Source of the DNA: Oscillospiraceae bacterium
GTDB lineage: Bacteria; Bacillota; Clostridia; Oscillospirales; Oscillospiraceae
Direction: 5' to 3'
DNA: 58,184 nucleotides
Assembly (NCBI GenBank): GCA_017410425.1
Contig: JAFQQV010000036.1
Span: 1 to 58,184, forward strand
In this document: positions 1-8,761 of the stretch, piece by piece
Layout: every line of letters begins with the position of its first letter
How positions within the stretch are numbered: the stretch's first letter is position 1
Notes under the pieces: model-generated
The model's input: the letters and a program-made list of their open reading frames with translations, nothing else
What the model was told of the DNA's origin: nothing
Database searches by the model: none
Made by a program: the position numbers and the translations under genes

Positions 1-914
1 GCTCAGATGGACGGTGCCATTCTGGTTATCGCTTCCACCGACGGCCCCATGGCTCAGACCAAAGAGCACATCCTGCTGGCCCGTCAGGTCGGCGTGCCCG
101 CAATGGTCGTGTTCATGAACAAGGCTGACCTGGTTGACGACGAAGAGCTGCTGGAGCTGGTCGAGATGGAAATCCGCGAGACCCTGAGCTTCTACGAGTT
201 CCCCGGCGACGACACCCCCATCATCAGGGGCTCCGCTCTGAACGCCCTGATCTCCGAGTCCAACGACAAGGATGCTCCCGAGTATGCTTGCATCAAGGAG
301 CTGATGGACGCTGTTGACTCCTATATTCCCACTCCCGACCGTAAGGCTGACCAGCCCTTCCTGATGCCCGTTGAGGATGTCTTCACCATCTCCGGCCGTG
401 GTACTGTTGCTACCGGTCGTGTTGAGCGTGGCGTTAACAACAAGAACGACAAGGTCGAGATCGTTGGCCTGAAGGAAGAGTCCACCGAGACCACCGTTAC
501 CGGCACCGAAATGTTCCACAAGACCTCGAGTACGCAGAAGCAGGCGACAACGTTGGCTGCCTCCTCCGCGGTATCGACAAGAAGTCCGTTGAGCGTGGTC
601 AGGTTCTGGCTGCTCCCAAGTCCATCAAGCCCCACACCAACTTCAAGGGCCAGGTTTACGTTCTGTCCAAGGACGAAGGCGGCCGTCACACCCCCTTCTT
701 CAACAACTACCGTCCTCAGTTCTACTTCCGTACCACTGACGTTACCGGCGTTATCTCCCTGCCCGAAGGCGTTGAGATGTGCATGCCCGGCGACAACGTT
801 GACATGGATGTTGAGCTGATCACCCCCATCGCAATCGAGGTCGGTCTGCGTTTCGCTATCCGTGAGGGTGGCCGCACTGTCGGTTCCGGCGTTGTTATTG
901 CAATCAACGAGTAA
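1..914 (+). CDS. tuf: Elongation factor Tu, 5'-truncated by the window edge and frameshifted
   Basis: EF-Tu delivers aminoacyl-tRNA to the ribosome as a GTPase. The first ~95 residues lie outside the window; reading starts at AQMDGAILV of the G domain, with the NKAD guanine-specificity motif near base 118. The frame is intact to the codons for MFHKT (about base 525). There a CCCTC run expected from the family is CCTC, so one C is missing. The remainder ([20 protein letters not shown] through domains 2 and 3 to VVIAINE, stop 912-914) continues in the +3 frame. The two frames together cover the family from residue ~95 to its end. Codon use is highly biased, as expected for an abundant protein. 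The break is either a sequencing/assembly error or a real mutation; for an essential gene in otherwise perfect codon shape an error is more likely. A second tuf copy elsewhere would allow a real lesion. Confidence 0.93.
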
Positions 915-930
915 TTAAAACCTTTTTAAT

Positions 931-966
931 AAAAAACTCTGCCTATATGGCAGAGTTTTTTATTTT
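931..966 (+). terminator. Rho-independent terminator of tuf
   Basis: A-rich stem with ACTCTGCC pairing to GGCAGAGT around a TATAT loop, followed by a T run. It lies 17 bases after the tuf stop. Confidence 0.9.
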
Positions 967-1013
967 TATAAACTTATGTTTGTAACTTATTTCTGAATTA
1001 AAATAAATATTCC

Positions 1014-1042
1014 TTGTCATCCACCTATCATTATGGTAAAAT
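1014..1042 (+). promoter_or_regulatory. Sigma-A type promoter for the 1117-4505 operon
   Basis: TTGTCA, 17-base spacer, TAAAAT. It sits after the tuf terminator and gives a leader of about 70 bases before the GTG start at 1117. Confidence 0.55.
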
Positions 1043-1116
1043 ATTATGCGACTTTGTGCAGTTGTAAGAATTATTGGTTCATAATATATAAGATATAGAT
1101 TTGTGAAGGTGTAGAA

Positions 1117-2247
1117 GTGAGTATTTTAAAGAAAAGAAAAATAGCTGAAGACTCAGCTGAATATGAAGAAAATTCTGCTCTCGAATTGTCTGCCGAGGAA
1201 GAAGCCCGACTTAAGCATGCAAAGAAGCTTAAGCGCAGAAGAACAATGCGTTTCTGGGACAGAGTTGCAGGTTTTATTATTGTAACGGTCCTTGTTGTCG
1301 GCTGCTCCTGCCTTGGCCTTGAATATGTTATTGTCAAAGGCCCTTCTCCCGCACTTGGCGAGCTTTTTATCAATACCATGTATGAGACCAGACGTTTCCG
1401 CTTTATTCCTCAGCTTTTCCTTACTGCAGATGAAGTTGCAGAAATCAGAAGCACTGAGGAAATTGACAAGTCTACCCAGTCTGATACTTCCCTTATCCAC
1501 ATTCCTACAGAGGAGGAAGTGACTGAGGATGGCGTGGATGCCTACGGCCTTGCAGATGAAGATGGTGACGGTATTATCTTCAAGGAAGTCAAAGGTAACG
1601 GTTATATGGGTTATATGACTGTTATTCTTGACCCTACCAGAGTCTTTGTAGGTATGCCTGATAACTATGGCGGCGTCGGACTTACTTTGGAGCAGATGGT
1701 TCAGAAGTATGAGGCCCTTGGCGGCATCAATGCCGGCGGCTTCAAGGACGATGGCGGCGGCGGCTTCGGCGGTTTGCCTGAAGGCCTCACCATTATTGAC
1801 GGCACATGCTATAACCCTGATATGGGCATGGGTCATCCTATCGCCGGCCTTGATAAAGACGGCGTTCTTCATGTTGGTTATTATACCTATGATGACTGTA
1901 TTGCTACTAATATTGTCAATGCAGTTTCCTTTGGTCCTATTCTTATCAGTAACGGTGAGCCCGCTCCTCCGGAAACTCTGGCCAGCAGCGTTAACCCCAG
2001 AACTGCAATAGGACAGCGTGGCGATGGTGCCATAATTATGTTGGTTATTGACGGCAGACAGGTACACAGTATTGGTGCTACCTATCAGGACATGGTTGAC
2101 ATTCTTCTTGACCATGGCGCAGTCAATGCAATCAATATGGACGGCGGTTCTTCCACTGTTATGCACTATGGCGGTGTCTACGTCAACAGTTGTTCTGCTG
2201 ATAATGGACAGCCCCGTCCTCTGCCCAACGCTTTTCTCTTCAAGTAA
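1117..2247 (+). CDS. Membrane-anchored phosphodiester glycosidase (NAGPA) domain protein
   Basis: 376 residues. A charged cytoplasmic N-terminus is followed by one membrane segment at about residues 45-70 (RVAGFIIVTVLVVGCSCLGL). The outer part ends in a domain of the NAGPA/phosphodiester glycosidase family (PF09992 type), seen in GGINAGGF, NPRTAIGQ, AINMDGGSSTVM and the C-terminal RPLPNAFLF. The family hydrolyses sugar phosphodiesters, and bacterial members are thought to act on exported glycans or cell-wall decorations. The start is GTG, about six bases after a GAAGGT ribosome site; no better ATG lies upstream. It heads a three-gene unit with 2265 and 3390, which points to surface polysaccharide work, but the substrate is unknown. 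A second protein of this family is at 12072. Confidence 0.85.
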   Translation: MSILKKRKIAEDSAEYEENSALELSAEEEARLKHAKKLKRRRTMRFWDRVAGFIIVTVLVVGCSCLGLEYVIVKGPSPALGELFINTMYETRRFRFIPQLFLTADEVAEIRSTEEIDKSTQSDTSLIHIPTEEEVTEDGVDAYGLADEDGDGIIFKEVKGNGYMGYMTVILDPTRVFVGMPDNYGGVGLTLEQMVQKYEALGGINAGGFKDDGGGGFGGLPEGLTIIDGTCYNPDMGMGHPIAGLDKDGVLHVGYYTYDDCIATNIVNAVSFGPILISNGEPAPPETLASSVNPRTAIGQRGDGAIIMLVIDGRQVHSIGATYQDMVDILLDHGAVNAINMDGGSSTVMHYGGVYVNSCSADNGQPRPLPNAFLFK

Positions 2248-2264
2248 AAGAGAGGTAAGTATTT

Positions 2265-3374
2265 ATGACTAGATCTCAAAAAAGAAAAAGAAGCGCCAGA
2301 ATTTACTGGTTTTGTCTTATCCTCTACGGCATACTGATTACTGCAGCCGCAGTTTATGCTCTCAGCCAGGTCTGGGTTTATGCCGAGGAATATGAGGGCT
2401 CCCGACCCAACAATACCATGGATGCTTATGTCGCGCAGCTTAGTGAAAACCTCTGGGGTGAAGGTATTGCAGAAACTGTTTCAAATATGCCCCATGAGGT
2501 ACAGACTGATGATGAAGTTGCCGAGCATGTAAAGGCCCTGCTCAGTAATGGCGTCAGCTATGTTCGTAAGAGCGGTGGTGGCGATAACAGCATTAACTAT
2601 AGCCTTCGCTGCAACGGCAATGAGTTTGGTGTTGTTAAGCTTGTTGAAGACGACAGCTATGCCGATCAGCTCAAGTTCGGTATGCTCCCCTGGAAGGTAG
2701 AGAGTGAAGAGTTTGACTTCAACGGCCTTTACAGCAGTGTTGAAATCGTGGTTCCCAAGAGCTATGAGGTTTATCTCAACGATGTGAAGCTGGGCCCTGA
2801 GTACATTGTTGAAGAGGGCATCAAGTACGATGTTCTTGCAGACTACTATGATGAGTTCCAGAACCTTCCGTCCAAGGTGCGCTATAAGTATGATGATGCC
2901 ATCGGAACGCTTGAGTTCAGCATCAAGGATGAAAATGGAGAGCCTTTTGTCATTGATGAGAGCAAGGATGATTCCCAGTTCATAAAGCCCTGTTCTGAGG
3001 AAGAAATGAACAGACTCGGCACTTTTTCTGCCGGATTTGTTGTAAACTATCTCAAGTATATCTCCGGCGTAACTGATCCTCTCTACGGCTATGGCCAGCT
3101 TAAGCCCTTTATGGTTGAAGGTGCTGACCTTGACCAGCGTATGAAAAACTCCATGGACGGTCTGAGCTGGGCACATACCTCCTCCTGTACCGTCAACTCT
3201 GTTGTTCTCAACAGCGCTCTTGCGCTTGGCGACGGTTTCTACCTGTGTGACATTTCCTCTGTCGCAACTACCTTTGCGCTGGGCCATGGTGAGGTGGAGA
3301 ATAACAGCAATATGCGTGTTATTGTTGTGGACATGGAAGGCACTATAAAAGCTATTTCCCTTGAACTTTACTAA
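2265..3374 (+). CDS. Unrecognised protein with one N-terminal membrane segment
   Basis: 369 residues, not recognised. A basic start (MTRSQKRKRSAR) leads into one membrane helix at about 14-36 and a large, acidic, presumably extracytoplasmic part. That part reads like mixed alpha/beta folds, with no catalytic motif I can name; one stretch (about residues 165-230) looks beta-rich and could be a small binding domain. It begins 17 bases after the preceding stop, with GAGAGG upstream of the ATG. It ends 15 bases before the glycosyltransferase gene, so the three are probably co-transcribed. The shared topology with its upstream neighbour suggests they work together at the outer face of the membrane; this is inference only. 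Confidence 0.8.
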   Translation: MTRSQKRKRSARIYWFCLILYGILITAAAVYALSQVWVYAEEYEGSRPNNTMDAYVAQLSENLWGEGIAETVSNMPHEVQTDDEVAEHVKALLSNGVSYVRKSGGGDNSINYSLRCNGNEFGVVKLVEDDSYADQLKFGMLPWKVESEEFDFNGLYSSVEIVVPKSYEVYLNDVKLGPEYIVEEGIKYDVLADYYDEFQNLPSKVRYKYDDAIGTLEFSIKDENGEPFVIDESKDDSQFIKPCSEEEMNRLGTFSAGFVVNYLKYISGVTDPLYGYGQLKPFMVEGADLDQRMKNSMDGLSWAHTSSCTVNSVVLNSALALGDGFYLCDISSVATTFALGHGEVENNSNMRVIVVDMEGTIKAISLELY

Positions 3375-3389
3375 GGTTTGGTTTAGAAA

Positions 3390-4505
3390 ATGAGTGAAAG
3401 AACAGAATGCCTGAAAAGGACAGCCATAGTGCTTCCTTCTCTTGACCCGGACAAAAAATTCCGGGCAGTAATTGAAGGCCTTCTTAACAGGGGCTTTGAG
3501 CATATCGTTATTGTGAATGATGGCAGCAGCTCCGAAAACCTTCACTGGTTTGAAGAAGCAGCCCAGCATGAAAACTGTGTTGTTCTGCATCATGAGGTGA
3601 ATAAAGGTAAGGGCCGCGCCCTGAAAAATGCATTTGGCTATGTAGCAGAAAATCTGCCCCAGGTGGAAGGTGTCATCACTATAGACGGTGATGGTCAGCA
3701 TCTGCTGGAAGATATCGTTGCCTGTGGTGAGCGTATGCTGGAAAATGAGGACGGTGTTGTCCTCGGCTGCCGTGACTTTAATCAGCCCGGCATTCCTCCC
3801 AGAAGTGTGGCCGGCAATAAAACCACATCCCGTTTTTTCCGCCTGCTTTTTAATATCAGGCTTGCCGACACTCAGACCGGTTTGCGCGCCATTCCTGCAA
3901 AATATCTCAAAGATTTCTGTGAGATAGAGGGTGAGCGCTTTGAGTATGAGACAAATATGCTCCTCAATATGAAGCGTATGGGTATCCCGTTTATTGAGCA
4001 GTCTATAGCTACGGTCTATGATCCGGATGACTACAGTTCCCACTATAATGCAGTCAAGGACTCAATGCGTATCTTCAAAATAATGCTTAAGTTTTTGATG
4101 AGTGGCTCCGGATTCAGATATGTTATCAGCGGTATATGCTCATGGCTGCTGGATAATCTGCTGTACTTTGCTTTTGTCAGCTCCGGAATAGGCCTTGGCC
4201 TTGCAGCAGCTGCAGCGTCTGTCAGATCCCAGGTGCTTGCAAGACTGCTGTCCTCAGTATTTAACTTCAATATGAACACCTTCTATGTTTTCCGAAGCAA
4301 GGAAAATTACCTGAAGGCTATGCTGAAGTACTACTGTCTGTGCCTTGTGCAGACCTTTGTGTCTGTTGTGTGCCTCACAGCGTTGATTTCCCTGCTTAGC
4401 ATTGGTGCGCCTGCAATAGCCACCATCGTTAAGGTTGTGCTGGAGATTGTAATCATGCTCTTGAGCTACTACATACAGAAGAAGTGGGTCTTCAAAAAGA
4501 AATAA
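3390..4505 (+). CDS. Family 2 glycosyltransferase fused to a GtrA-type membrane domain
   Basis: 371 residues. Residues ~10-225 are a GT-A fold related to dolichol/polyprenol-phosphate mannose synthases: IVNDGSS nucleotide site, NKGKGRALKNAF, ITIDGDGQH metal motif, DTQTGLRAIP. Residues ~240-371 hold four hydrophobic helices and the FNFNMNTFYVF sequence typical of GtrA-like flippases. Such fusions are thought to load a sugar on undecaprenyl phosphate and help move it across the membrane for wall or surface-glycan decoration. It is the last gene of the unit beginning at 1117 and is closed by a terminator. The ribosome site is weak (AAGG about 13 bases upstream), so translation may depend on the previous gene. 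The sugar is unknown. Confidence 0.92.
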   Translation: MSERTECLKRTAIVLPSLDPDKKFRAVIEGLLNRGFEHIVIVNDGSSSENLHWFEEAAQHENCVVLHHEVNKGKGRALKNAFGYVAENLPQVEGVITIDGDGQHLLEDIVACGERMLENEDGVVLGCRDFNQPGIPPRSVAGNKTTSRFFRLLFNIRLADTQTGLRAIPAKYLKDFCEIEGERFEYETNMLLNMKRMGIPFIEQSIATVYDPDDYSSHYNAVKDSMRIFKIMLKFLMSGSGFRYVISGICSWLLDNLLYFAFVSSGIGLGLAAAAASVRSQVLARLLSSVFNFNMNTFYVFRSKENYLKAMLKYYCLCLVQTFVSVVCLTALISLLSIGAPAIATIVKVVLEIVIMLLSYYIQKKWVFKKK

Positions 4506-4511
4506 ATAAAA

Positions 4512-4546
4512 AACAGTCTTTCATTCAGGTGAAGGACTGTTTTTTT
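4512..4546 (+). terminator. Rho-independent terminator after the GT2-GtrA gene
   Basis: AACAGTCTTTC pairs with GAAGGACTGTT (one G-T pair) around ATTCAGGT, followed by a T run. Confidence 0.9.
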
Positions 4547-4547
4547 C

Positions 4548-4576
4548 TTGAGTTTGTTTTAGCACTGTGATAATCT
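4548..4576 (+). promoter_or_regulatory. Candidate promoter for the FMN reductase gene
   Basis: TTGAGT, 17-base spacer, TAATCT, starting in the T tract of the preceding terminator and 25 bases before the next ATG. Confidence 0.45.
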
Positions 4577-4601
4577 GAAAACAGAAAAGGAGGGGGCTAA
4601 A

Positions 4602-5174
4602 ATGAAAGTAACTGTTGTTTTCGGCAGCCCCAGAAAAAAGGGGAATACAGCTTCCTTGCTTATTCCTTTTATGGATGAGCTAAAATCCCGTGGGGCAGAA
4701 ATTGATTACTACGATGTTTATGAAAGAAACATTTCCGGCTGCAGGGCCTGTCTGCAGTGTCAGAAGGACAAGAGCCGGGCGTATTGCGTTGTTGAGGACG
4801 ATATGCAGCCTGTTATCAGCTCGGTTTCTCAGTCTGAAATCCTGGTGATTGCAGCGCCGATATATTGCTGGGGCCTGCCGGGGCCTGTCAAAACGGTGCT
4901 TGACAGATTTATATATGCTTTCTGCAAATATTATGGTGATGATCCCTTTGGACCGGCTCTGCTTAAGGGCAAGAAGCTGGCCTTTATTACCACCTGCGGC
5001 TATCCTGTTGAGAAAGGCGCAGATATCTGTGAAGAGAGCCTGAAACGTACTGCAAAGCATTGCAAGCTGGAATATGCCGGTATGTTGGCGGAGCGTCAGC
5101 GAAATTTGAAGGAAGCCTTTATGAACGAAGAAAAAGAACAGCATGCAAGAGCCTTTGCAGCAAGTCTTTTATAA
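4602..5174 (+). CDS. NAD(P)H-dependent FMN reductase / flavodoxin-fold protein
   Basis: 190 residues. The start KVTVVFGSPRKKGNT is the FMN-phosphate loop of the NADPH-dependent FMN reductase/flavodoxin-like family. CRACLQCQKD is the Cys-pair segment common in the clostridial iron-sulfur flavoprotein-like branch, and APIYCWGLPGPVKTVLDRF matches the family's second flavin-contact region. It probably transfers electrons from NAD(P)H through FMN in the cytoplasm; the acceptor is unknown. An AGGAGGGG site lies just before the ATG. It is followed 20 bases later by the enoyl-CoA hydratase gene, so the two are likely co-transcribed. Confidence 0.88.
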   Translation: MKVTVVFGSPRKKGNTASLLIPFMDELKSRGAEIDYYDVYERNISGCRACLQCQKDKSRAYCVVEDDMQPVISSVSQSEILVIAAPIYCWGLPGPVKTVLDRFIYAFCKYYGDDPFGPALLKGKKLAFITTCGYPVEKGADICEESLKRTAKHCKLEYAGMLAERQRNLKEAFMNEEKEQHARAFAASLL

Positions 5175-5194
5175 TACGAAAGGAGCAGGAACTT

Positions 5195-5977
5195 ATGGAG
5201 TACAAAGGTATTATTTACGAGAAAAAGGGCAATGTGGGCATTGTTACCATCAACCGTCCCAAGGTTCTGAACGCTATGGATACTCCCACTGTAAATGAAA
5301 TCCGGGATTGTTTTCAGAAGATGGCTGAGGATAAGGATATCCGCTGCGTTATCATGACCGGTACCGGCAAGAGCTTCTGCTCCGGCGGTGATATCTATGA
5401 GGAAGAGGGCCTCTCTGTTATCGGCTTTAATTACTTTATTGCCAATGGACAGGAATTTGTTGAGAGCATGGAAACCTTTAAATGCCCTGTTATTGCAGCT
5501 ATAAACGGCTGGGCACTGGGTGGTGGTCTGGAGTTTGCTCTGGCCTGCGATTTCAGAATTGCGGCGGAGAGCGCCAAAGTTGGCTTCCCCGAGGTGCTGC
5601 TGGGCGTTATACCCGGCTGGGGCGGAACTCAGCGCGCATCCAGACTTTGCGGTCCTGCATGGGCAAGACGCCTTGTGTGCAGCGGTGAAAAAATCACCGC
5701 CCGGAAGGCAATGGAAATCGGCCTTGTGGAAGAAGTTGTGCCCGATGATATGCTTATGGAGACTGCCATGGCTCTGGCAGAGAAAATTGCCGATAATCCT
5801 CCCATTGCTGTAGAATTTGGTAAGCAGGCTGTAAACAGCGGTCTGTTTCTGGATGTTCACCGCGGTATGGAGCTGGAGCGCGGCCTTATATGCCAGCTCA
5901 AGACCACCGAAGACAATGTGGAAGGTTATGCAGCATTTCTTGAAAAGCGTCCTCATAAGCCCTTCCAGGGAAAATAA
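5195..5977 (+). CDS. Enoyl-CoA hydratase/isomerase (crotonase) family protein
   Basis: 260 residues, the usual crotonase length. The ATG at 5195 follows AGGAG at proper distance; an upstream in-frame extension into the previous gene is not credible. SFCSGGDI and NGWALGGGLEFALACDFRIA supply the oxyanion hole. The Glu of GGGLEF and the Glu of GFPEVLLGVIPG match the two catalytic glutamates of enoyl-CoA hydratases, so the protein should be an active hydratase. The best guess is crotonyl-CoA hydration in butyrate or fatty-acid metabolism, but no thiolase or dehydrogenase lies beside it, so its pathway is not settled. Confidence 0.9.
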   Translation: MEYKGIIYEKKGNVGIVTINRPKVLNAMDTPTVNEIRDCFQKMAEDKDIRCVIMTGTGKSFCSGGDIYEEEGLSVIGFNYFIANGQEFVESMETFKCPVIAAINGWALGGGLEFALACDFRIAAESAKVGFPEVLLGVIPGWGGTQRASRLCGPAWARRLVCSGEKITARKAMEIGLVEEVVPDDMLMETAMALAEKIADNPPIAVEFGKQAVNSGLFLDVHRGMELERGLICQLKTTEDNVEGYAAFLEKRPHKPFQGK

Positions 5978-5987
5978 AGGCAATAAA

Positions 5988-6018
5988 AAACACCGCTGAT
6001 CATCAGCGGTGTTTTTTT
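5988..6018. terminator. Bidirectional terminator between the crotonase gene and cdsA
   Basis: ACACCGCTG pairs with CAGCGGTGT, with A and T runs outside the stem, serving both converging genes. Confidence 0.9.
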
Positions 6019-6020
6019 AT

Positions 6021-6815
6021 TTATACAGCTGCAAGCAGCAGGCAGATATAGGTTGTGGGAACGGAGAACATAAGGCTGTCCATCCTGTCAAAGGCTCCGC
6101 CATGGCCGGGGATGAGATTGGAAAAGTCCTTGACGCCGATCATTCTCTTGAGCATGGACTCAGCCAGGTCACCAAGCTGACCAACGGTGGAGGCCAGCAG
6201 GGCAGTGAATACACAAAGCCACAGGGGAATAGGATAGACCTTACTATATATGAAATAAATCAGCACGCCGGTGACAATGGAGGAGAGCGCACCAGAAATA
6301 CAGCCTTCCCAGGTCTTTTTGGGGCTTACATGGGGAGCCAGTTTATGCTTTCCAAATGCCATGCCGCCAAAGAGAGCAAAACTATCACAAATCCAGGTAG
6401 CAGCGCAGGCCAGAACAAGAGTTTGCCACCAGATATCACTGACACTGATTACAAGTATAAGGCCAAAGGGCAGACAGGGATAGCTGAGGCCGGCAAGCGT
6501 ATACAATGCACCGCGGCCTGAAACTTTTTTATGCAGCACGCCGGAAAACAGCGAAAGATAAACACATGCGATAAAGCAGATGGTGTAGGACAGATATCCA
6601 ACATGGAAATAAGCCAGCACAGCCTGAACTGCAAGATAAAGAATCATTACCCACAGGGTACAGCTGGCATCAAGCTTTTCCACATTCTTGCTGTATTCAT
6701 ATGCACAAATTCCGCCTACAACGGCGAAAAAGAGAACGCGGGTAACAGGGGACAGGAGCACACACAAAAATGTGACGCTCAGCAGCACAATGGCTGACTT
6801 TACTCTTGTTTTCAA
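6021..6815 (-). CDS. cdsA: Phosphatidate cytidylyltransferase (CDP-diglyceride synthase)
   Basis: Makes CDP-diacylglycerol from phosphatidic acid and CTP in the membrane. The C-terminal signature SMLKRMIGVKDFSNLIPGHG followed by GAFDR is the family pattern, and CISGAL and KKTWEG are also present; about seven membrane helices are visible. I place the start at TTG 6815 (MKTRVKSAIVLLS, 264 residues) because AGAAAGAGAG lies about eight bases upstream and family members usually begin MKTR. An ATG at 6881 would add 22 residues, but it lies just upstream of a promoter -35 (6850-6878) and so would be outside the transcript. The gene stands alone, not next to uppS or dxr as is common. Confidence 0.94.
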   Translation of the reverse strand: MKTRVKSAIVLLSVTFLCVLLSPVTRVLFFAVVGGICAYEYSKNVEKLDASCTLWVMILYLAVQAVLAYFHVGYLSYTICFIACVYLSLFSGVLHKKVSGRGALYTLAGLSYPCLPFGLILVISVSDIWWQTLVLACAATWICDSFALFGGMAFGKHKLAPHVSPKKTWEGCISGALSSIVTGVLIYFIYSKVYPIPLWLCVFTALLASTVGQLGDLAESMLKRMIGVKDFSNLIPGHGGAFDRMDSLMFSVPTTYICLLLAAV

Positions 6816-6849
6816 AGTCTCGTACTCTCTTTCTGGATTATTCTTAGAA

Positions 6850-6878
6850 ATAATAACATATATCTTTTTCAAACTCAA
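6850..6878 (-). promoter_or_regulatory. Promoter of cdsA
   Basis: On the minus strand TTGAGT, 17 bases, TATTAT. It decides the cdsA start, because the transcript would begin after the alternative ATG at 6881. Confidence 0.55.
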
Positions 6879-6941
6879 CATTAATATGTGTTAAGATTGA
6901 CAATATAAGGTGCTTTTACAGGCTTTGTACACAAATTGTTG

Positions 6942-6970
6942 TTGTATGGGGCCTAAAGCTGTGCTATGAT
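6942..6970 (+). promoter_or_regulatory. Extended -10 promoter for the HerA/DUF853 ATPase gene
   Basis: TGC directly before TATGAT (extended -10), with a weak TTGTAT 17 bases upstream. Start of the gene is 47 bases downstream. Confidence 0.5.
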
Positions 6971-7017
6971 ATTACACAGAAAATCTAAACTCAAAATAAA
7001 ACAGGGGGAAGATATAA

Positions 7018-8712
7018 ATGTATACTCAGAATAAAGTTTGGATGGCCCAGTCCGATAAGCAGCTTTTCCTGCTGCCTGAGATGGCAAACCGCCATGGCCT
7101 CATCGCCGGTGCTACCGGTACCGGTAAGACTATCACCATGAAGGTAATGGCAGAGAGCTTTTCCGAAATGGGTGTTCCTGTTTTCCTTGCAGATATCAAG
7201 GGCGACCTGACCGGCATGTGCACTCCCGGCAAGGACAGTGAAGATATGCAGGAGAGAATTGCCCGCTTTGGCATTGAGGGATGGCAGTACAAGTCTTTCC
7301 CCACCAGATTCTGGGACATTTTTGGCGAGATTGGTCACCCTGTCCGTGTTACTGTCAGCTCCATGGGCCCCGTGCTTCTGGCAAGACTTCTTGGCCTGAC
7401 TGAGATTCAGACCGGCGTTCTCAACATCGTTTTCAGAGTGGCAGACGATAATGGCCTGCTGCTTCTGGACCTGAAGGACCTGCGCTCCATGCTGGCATAT
7501 GTGGGCGAGAACAGAAAGCAGTTCACCCTTGAATACGGCAATGTTTCCTCCGCCAGTGTCGGCGCAATCCAGAGAGCGCTGCTGGCCTTTGAAAATGAAG
7601 GCGGTGAGCTCTTCTTCGGTGAGCCCGAGCTGGATATTCGTGACTGGATGCACACCGATGAAAACGGACGCGGCTACATCAATATCCTTTCCAGCCGCAA
7701 GCTGATCCAGAGCCCCACTGTTTATGCCACCTTCCTGCTGTGGATGCTGACTGAGCTTTATGAGCGCCTGCCCGAAGTCGGTGATCTGGACAAGCCCAAG
7801 ATGATCTTCTTCTTTGATGAGGCACATCTGCTCTTCAACGACATGCCCAAGGCACTGGTGCAGAAGATCGTTCAGGTTGTAAAGCTTATCCGCTCCAAGG
7901 CTGTTGGCGTATACTTCATCAGCCAGAGTCCCTCCGACATTCCTGACGATGTTCTGGCCCAGATCTCCAACCGTGTACAGCATGCGCTGAGAGCATACAC
8001 CCCTGCTGAGCAGAAGGCCGTCCGCGCCGCTGCCCGCGCATTCAGAAAGAACCCCGAGTTCGATACCGAAGAAGCTATTATGGCTCTTGGTGTTGGTGAG
8101 GCTCTTGTCAGCTTCCTTGACGAGGAAGGCATTCCCAGAATCGTTGAACGCGCCAGCATCCTGCCTCCCCAGAGCCTTATGGGCGCATCTGAGGAAGAAC
8201 TTGTGCAGAAGATTATTGTCACTGACGATTTTGACGCAAAGTACAGAGAGATGGTGGACAGAGATTCTGCCTACGAAATGCTCAACCGTGCAAATGAGGA
8301 GCTTGCAAGACAGCGTGCAGAGGCTGAGGCTGCTGCAGCTGAAGAAGAAGCCCGCATCAAGGCTGAGGAAGAAGCTGAGCGTGCACGCCTGAAGGCAGAA
8401 GCTGCCGCCGAAAAGCAGCGTCTCAAGGAAGAAGCTGCCGCTGAGAAGGCACGTCTGAAAGAAGAGGCTGCAGCCCAGAAGGCAGCAGAGAAGGAAGCTG
8501 CAAAGAAAAAGAAGATTGTCCAGCAGGCTGCAAGCAATGCTGCATCTTCTGTTGCCAGCGCGCTGAGCACTAACATGGTCAACGCTGTAACCGGCGGCAA
8601 AACCACCGATGGCAAGACCATCGCAAAGAGAGCTGCAAGAAATGCAATCAGCTCCCTCATGCGCTCCGGCTCCAGCGCAATTATCCGCGGTATCTTCGGT
8701 AATAAAAAGTAA
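7018..8712 (+). CDS. HerA-like ATPase, DUF853/YjgR family
   Basis: 564 residues. GATGTGKT (about residue 31) is Walker A and [12 protein letters not shown] (about 262) Walker B with the catalytic Glu; [27 protein letters not shown] matches the C-terminal part of the HerA/VirB4-like fold as found in the DUF853 family (E. coli YjgR). Residues ~425-500 form a long Ala/Glu/Lys-rich coiled coil, followed by a small-residue tail with glycines. HerA relatives pump DNA with NurA-type nucleases, but no nuclease is adjacent and the role of DUF853 proteins is not established. GGGGGAAG precedes the ATG. It is monocistronic between its own promoter and terminator, with codon use suggesting good expression. 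Confidence 0.9.
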   Translation: MYTQNKVWMAQSDKQLFLLPEMANRHGLIAGATGTGKTITMKVMAESFSEMGVPVFLADIKGDLTGMCTPGKDSEDMQERIARFGIEGWQYKSFPTRFWDIFGEIGHPVRVTVSSMGPVLLARLLGLTEIQTGVLNIVFRVADDNGLLLLDLKDLRSMLAYVGENRKQFTLEYGNVSSASVGAIQRALLAFENEGGELFFGEPELDIRDWMHTDENGRGYINILSSRKLIQSPTVYATFLLWMLTELYERLPEVGDLDKPKMIFFFDEAHLLFNDMPKALVQKIVQVVKLIRSKAVGVYFISQSPSDIPDDVLAQISNRVQHALRAYTPAEQKAVRAAARAFRKNPEFDTEEAIMALGVGEALVSFLDEEGIPRIVERASILPPQSLMGASEEELVQKIIVTDDFDAKYREMVDRDSAYEMLNRANEELARQRAEAEAAAAEEEARIKAEEEAERARLKAEAAAEKQRLKEEAAAEKARLKEEAAAQKAAEKEAAKKKKIVQQAASNAASSVASALSTNMVNAVTGGKTTDGKTIAKRAARNAISSLMRSGSSAIIRGIFGNKK

Positions 8713-8723
8713 TTCAGCAACAA

Positions 8724-8761
8724 AAAACCATGCAGGAAACTTCCTGCATGGTTTTATTTTT
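8724..8761. terminator. Bidirectional terminator between DUF853 and SDR genes
   Basis: AAAACCATGCAGGAA pairs with TTCCTGCATGGTTTT around a very short loop, with T or A runs outside the stem on both strands. Confidence 0.9.

Noticed and set aside
2481..4043. 520-codon minus-strand frame opposite two genes of the first operon
   Set aside because: No start signal, no family resemblance; the plus-strand GT2-GtrA gene is clear.
6816..6881. ATG 6881 as cdsA start
   Set aside because: Lies just upstream of a good -35, and a ribosome site precedes the TTG at 6815.
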